Positions 13,571-14,309 of a stretch of DNA of 14,309 bases are shown here, piece after piece. Source of the stretch: JAXDBW01 sp034678405 (GTDB lineage Bacteria > Patescibacteriota > Patescibacteriia > UBA10025 > JAHIVO01). Every line of letters starts with the position of its first letter. The first letter of the stretch is position 1. The stretch is taken from positions 1 to 14,309 of the forward strand of contig JAXDBW010000017.1 of NCBI GenBank assembly GCA_034678405.1. The letters are read 5' to 3'. The notes under the pieces are model-generated. The model was not told the DNA's origin and made no database searches. It saw only the letters and a list, made by a program, of their open reading frames with translations. The position numbers and the translations under genes are program-made.

Positions 13571-13617
13571 GTCATTCTGAGCCGGAGGCGAAGAATCTCC
13601 TCCGCCACCGGCGGAGG
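13571..13617. repeat. dispersed GTCATTCTGAGC repeat plus CCTCCGCC hairpin
   Basis: GTCATTCTGAGC (13571-13582) begins a segment read on the minus strand as GGAGATTCTTCGCC...TCAGAATGAC, a repeat type scattered in many draft bacterial genomes. It runs into CCTCCGCC (13599-13606), which pairs with GGCGGAGG (13610-13617) around an ACC triloop. The core TCCGCC-N3-GGCGGA also occurs at 6469-6483. It fills the spacer between the GNA1-like gene and the M16 gene and would be transcribed in that mRNA. Confidence 0.65.
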
Positions 13618-13638
13618 TGCCCACAGCATAATAATTAA

Positions 13639-14079
13639 CTAATGCAAATCTTGGATCATTTCATTGCCTCGGCTATGGAAGCCGAGTTTTTCGTAGAATG
13701 GAATGTTGTGGTCAGAGCAATCCAGGAGTATCCGATAGCAGCCTGCTTTCTTCGCTGTCTTGATCGCCTGTTCCATCAGCGCGCGGCCAATCCCCCGACC
13801 TTCAAAGCCAGGTCGGACCACGACATCCTCCACGTGCGCCAGCCAGCCACAGTCATGGATAAATTTCGGCTCGACGAAGACAGTCGTCGCACCGATAACT
13901 TCGCCATTCTCTTTGTCGATGGCGACGAAGACATGATGGTTCTTGTTCTGCTTGATGCGCTTAAACTGTTTCAGCCCTTTCTCCGTATCTGAAACCGTCG
14001 AGTCTGACAAATGCGCCAGAGTGGTGAAGAACCCGGGCGTGATATATTTCTTTTTTAATTTCTTGATCTGGTAACTCAT
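13639..14079 (-). CDS. GNAT acetyltransferase resembling glucosamine-6-phosphate N-acetyltransferase (GNA1)
   Basis: 146 residues, a single GNAT domain. The acetyl-CoA pyrophosphate loop is RPGFEGRGIGRAL (89-101). Several segments match eukaryotic GNA1 closely: FVEPKFIHDCG (68-78), HVEDVVV (82-88), CYRILLDC (114-121) and PFYEKLGF (127-134). GNA1 acetylates glucosamine-6-phosphate with acetyl-CoA on the way to UDP-GlcNAc; most bacteria instead acetylate glucosamine-1-phosphate with GlmU. The activity here is inferred from these motifs, not proven, and a different small-amine substrate is possible. The ATG overlaps the glycyl-tRNA synthetase stop by 4 nt (ATGA), so it is co-translated with it. 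GNAT fold is secure; GNA1 specificity is moderate. Confidence 0.85.
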   Translation of the reverse strand: MSYQIKKLKKKYITPGFFTTLAHLSDSTVSDTEKGLKQFKRIKQNKNHHVFVAIDKENGEVIGATTVFVEPKFIHDCGWLAHVEDVVVRPGFEGRGIGRALMEQAIKTAKKAGCYRILLDCSDHNIPFYEKLGFHSRGNEMIQDLH

Positions 14080-14309
14080 CCTAATTTCTCAGACAAATAC
14101 GCCACGAGCTCATCAATCGCCACCCGCTCCTGCTCCATGGTATCGCGGTCACGCACGGTGACTTGGTGGTCATCATTACTGTCGAAATCATACGTCACAC
14201 AGTACGGCGTGCCGATTTCATCCTGGCGACGGTACCGCCGGCCGATGGAGGCGACATCATCATACTGGATATTCCAGTGCTGCCGCAGGGTCTCGGCAAT
14301 CTCCTGAGC
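14076..14309 (-). CDS. glyQS: glycyl-tRNA synthetase, C-terminal part (5' end beyond the window)
   Basis: Only the last 77 residues are in the window; the gene continues past the right edge. The segment contains IQYDDVASIGRRYRRQDE, then IGTPYCVTYDFDS, then VTVRDRDTMEQERV, which are hallmarks of the C-terminal anticodon-binding domain of the single-chain class II GlyRS (alpha2 type, as in Archaea, eukaryotes and many bacteria), as opposed to the GlyQ/GlyS heterotetramer. The GRRYRRQDEIGTP motif is characteristic of class IIa enzymes. It charges tRNA-Gly. The TGA stop is embedded in the start of the GNA1-like gene (ATGA). Confidence 0.93.
   Translation of the reverse strand, partial: AQEIAETLRQHWNIQYDDVASIGRRYRRQDEIGTPYCVTYDFDSNDDHQVTVRDRDTMEQERVAIDELVAYLSEKLG

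Noticed and set aside
1..14309. tRNA, rRNA, CRISPR array or transposase genes
   Set aside because: No cloverleaf-like conserved arms, no regularly spaced identical repeats and no transposase or integrase motifs were seen by eye; a tRNAscan or CRISPR search was not run.

Overview
The window is about 14.3 kb of mid-GC bacterial DNA. The gene set, the sparse Shine-Dalgarno (SD) sites on housekeeping genes, the small metabolic content and one hypothetical protein resembling a family I associate with Patescibacteria (Candidate Phyla Radiation) all suggest a member of that group, perhaps near Falkowbacteria, Kerfeldbacteria or Magasanikbacteria. This placement is an inference; no rRNA marker is present. 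TGA is used as a normal stop, so there is no sign of genetic code 25.

Layout. At 66-1631 (minus strand) lies the start of an F-type ATP synthase operon, atpI-like/atpB/atpE, reading off the left edge toward the expected atpF. A divergent promoter pair at 1728-1860 separates it from a plus-strand membrane ORFan (1900-2370) with its own SD and terminator. At 2418-5999 (minus) is a tight operon: rmuC, a six-cysteine small membrane protein, natA and natB, the last two being a NatAB-type ABC exporter. The 6000-6727 stretch has no convincing protein gene and is the most unusual part. It holds a DnaA box, a sigma70-like promoter and a roughly 175-nt transcript that is almost free of G and ends in a strong terminator. 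Next come a 200-bp element bounded by long interrupted inverted repeats and two further palindromic repeats. At 6728-9509 (minus) is metG-cvpA-tatD from a promoter so close to the metG ATG that the mRNA should be leaderless. rsmI (minus) diverges from a plus-strand hypothetical gene (10470-11096) that again has its own SD and terminator. The right end, all minus strand, holds the 3' end of glycyl-tRNA synthetase, a GNA1-like acetyltransferase, an M16 zinc protease and an AI-2E family permease.

How it fits together. The minus-strand genes are housekeeping: energy coupling (ATP synthase), translation (MetRS, GlyRS, RsmI), DNA quality control (RmuC, TatD), amino-sugar acetylation (GNA1-like) and envelope or proteolysis functions (NatAB, CvpA, AI-2E permease, M16). 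They are packed with overlaps of 1-29 nt. The three plus-strand units (two ORFans and the G-depleted RNA) each have their own promoter and terminator and sit in gaps between minus-strand operons, so they look like autonomous cassettes.
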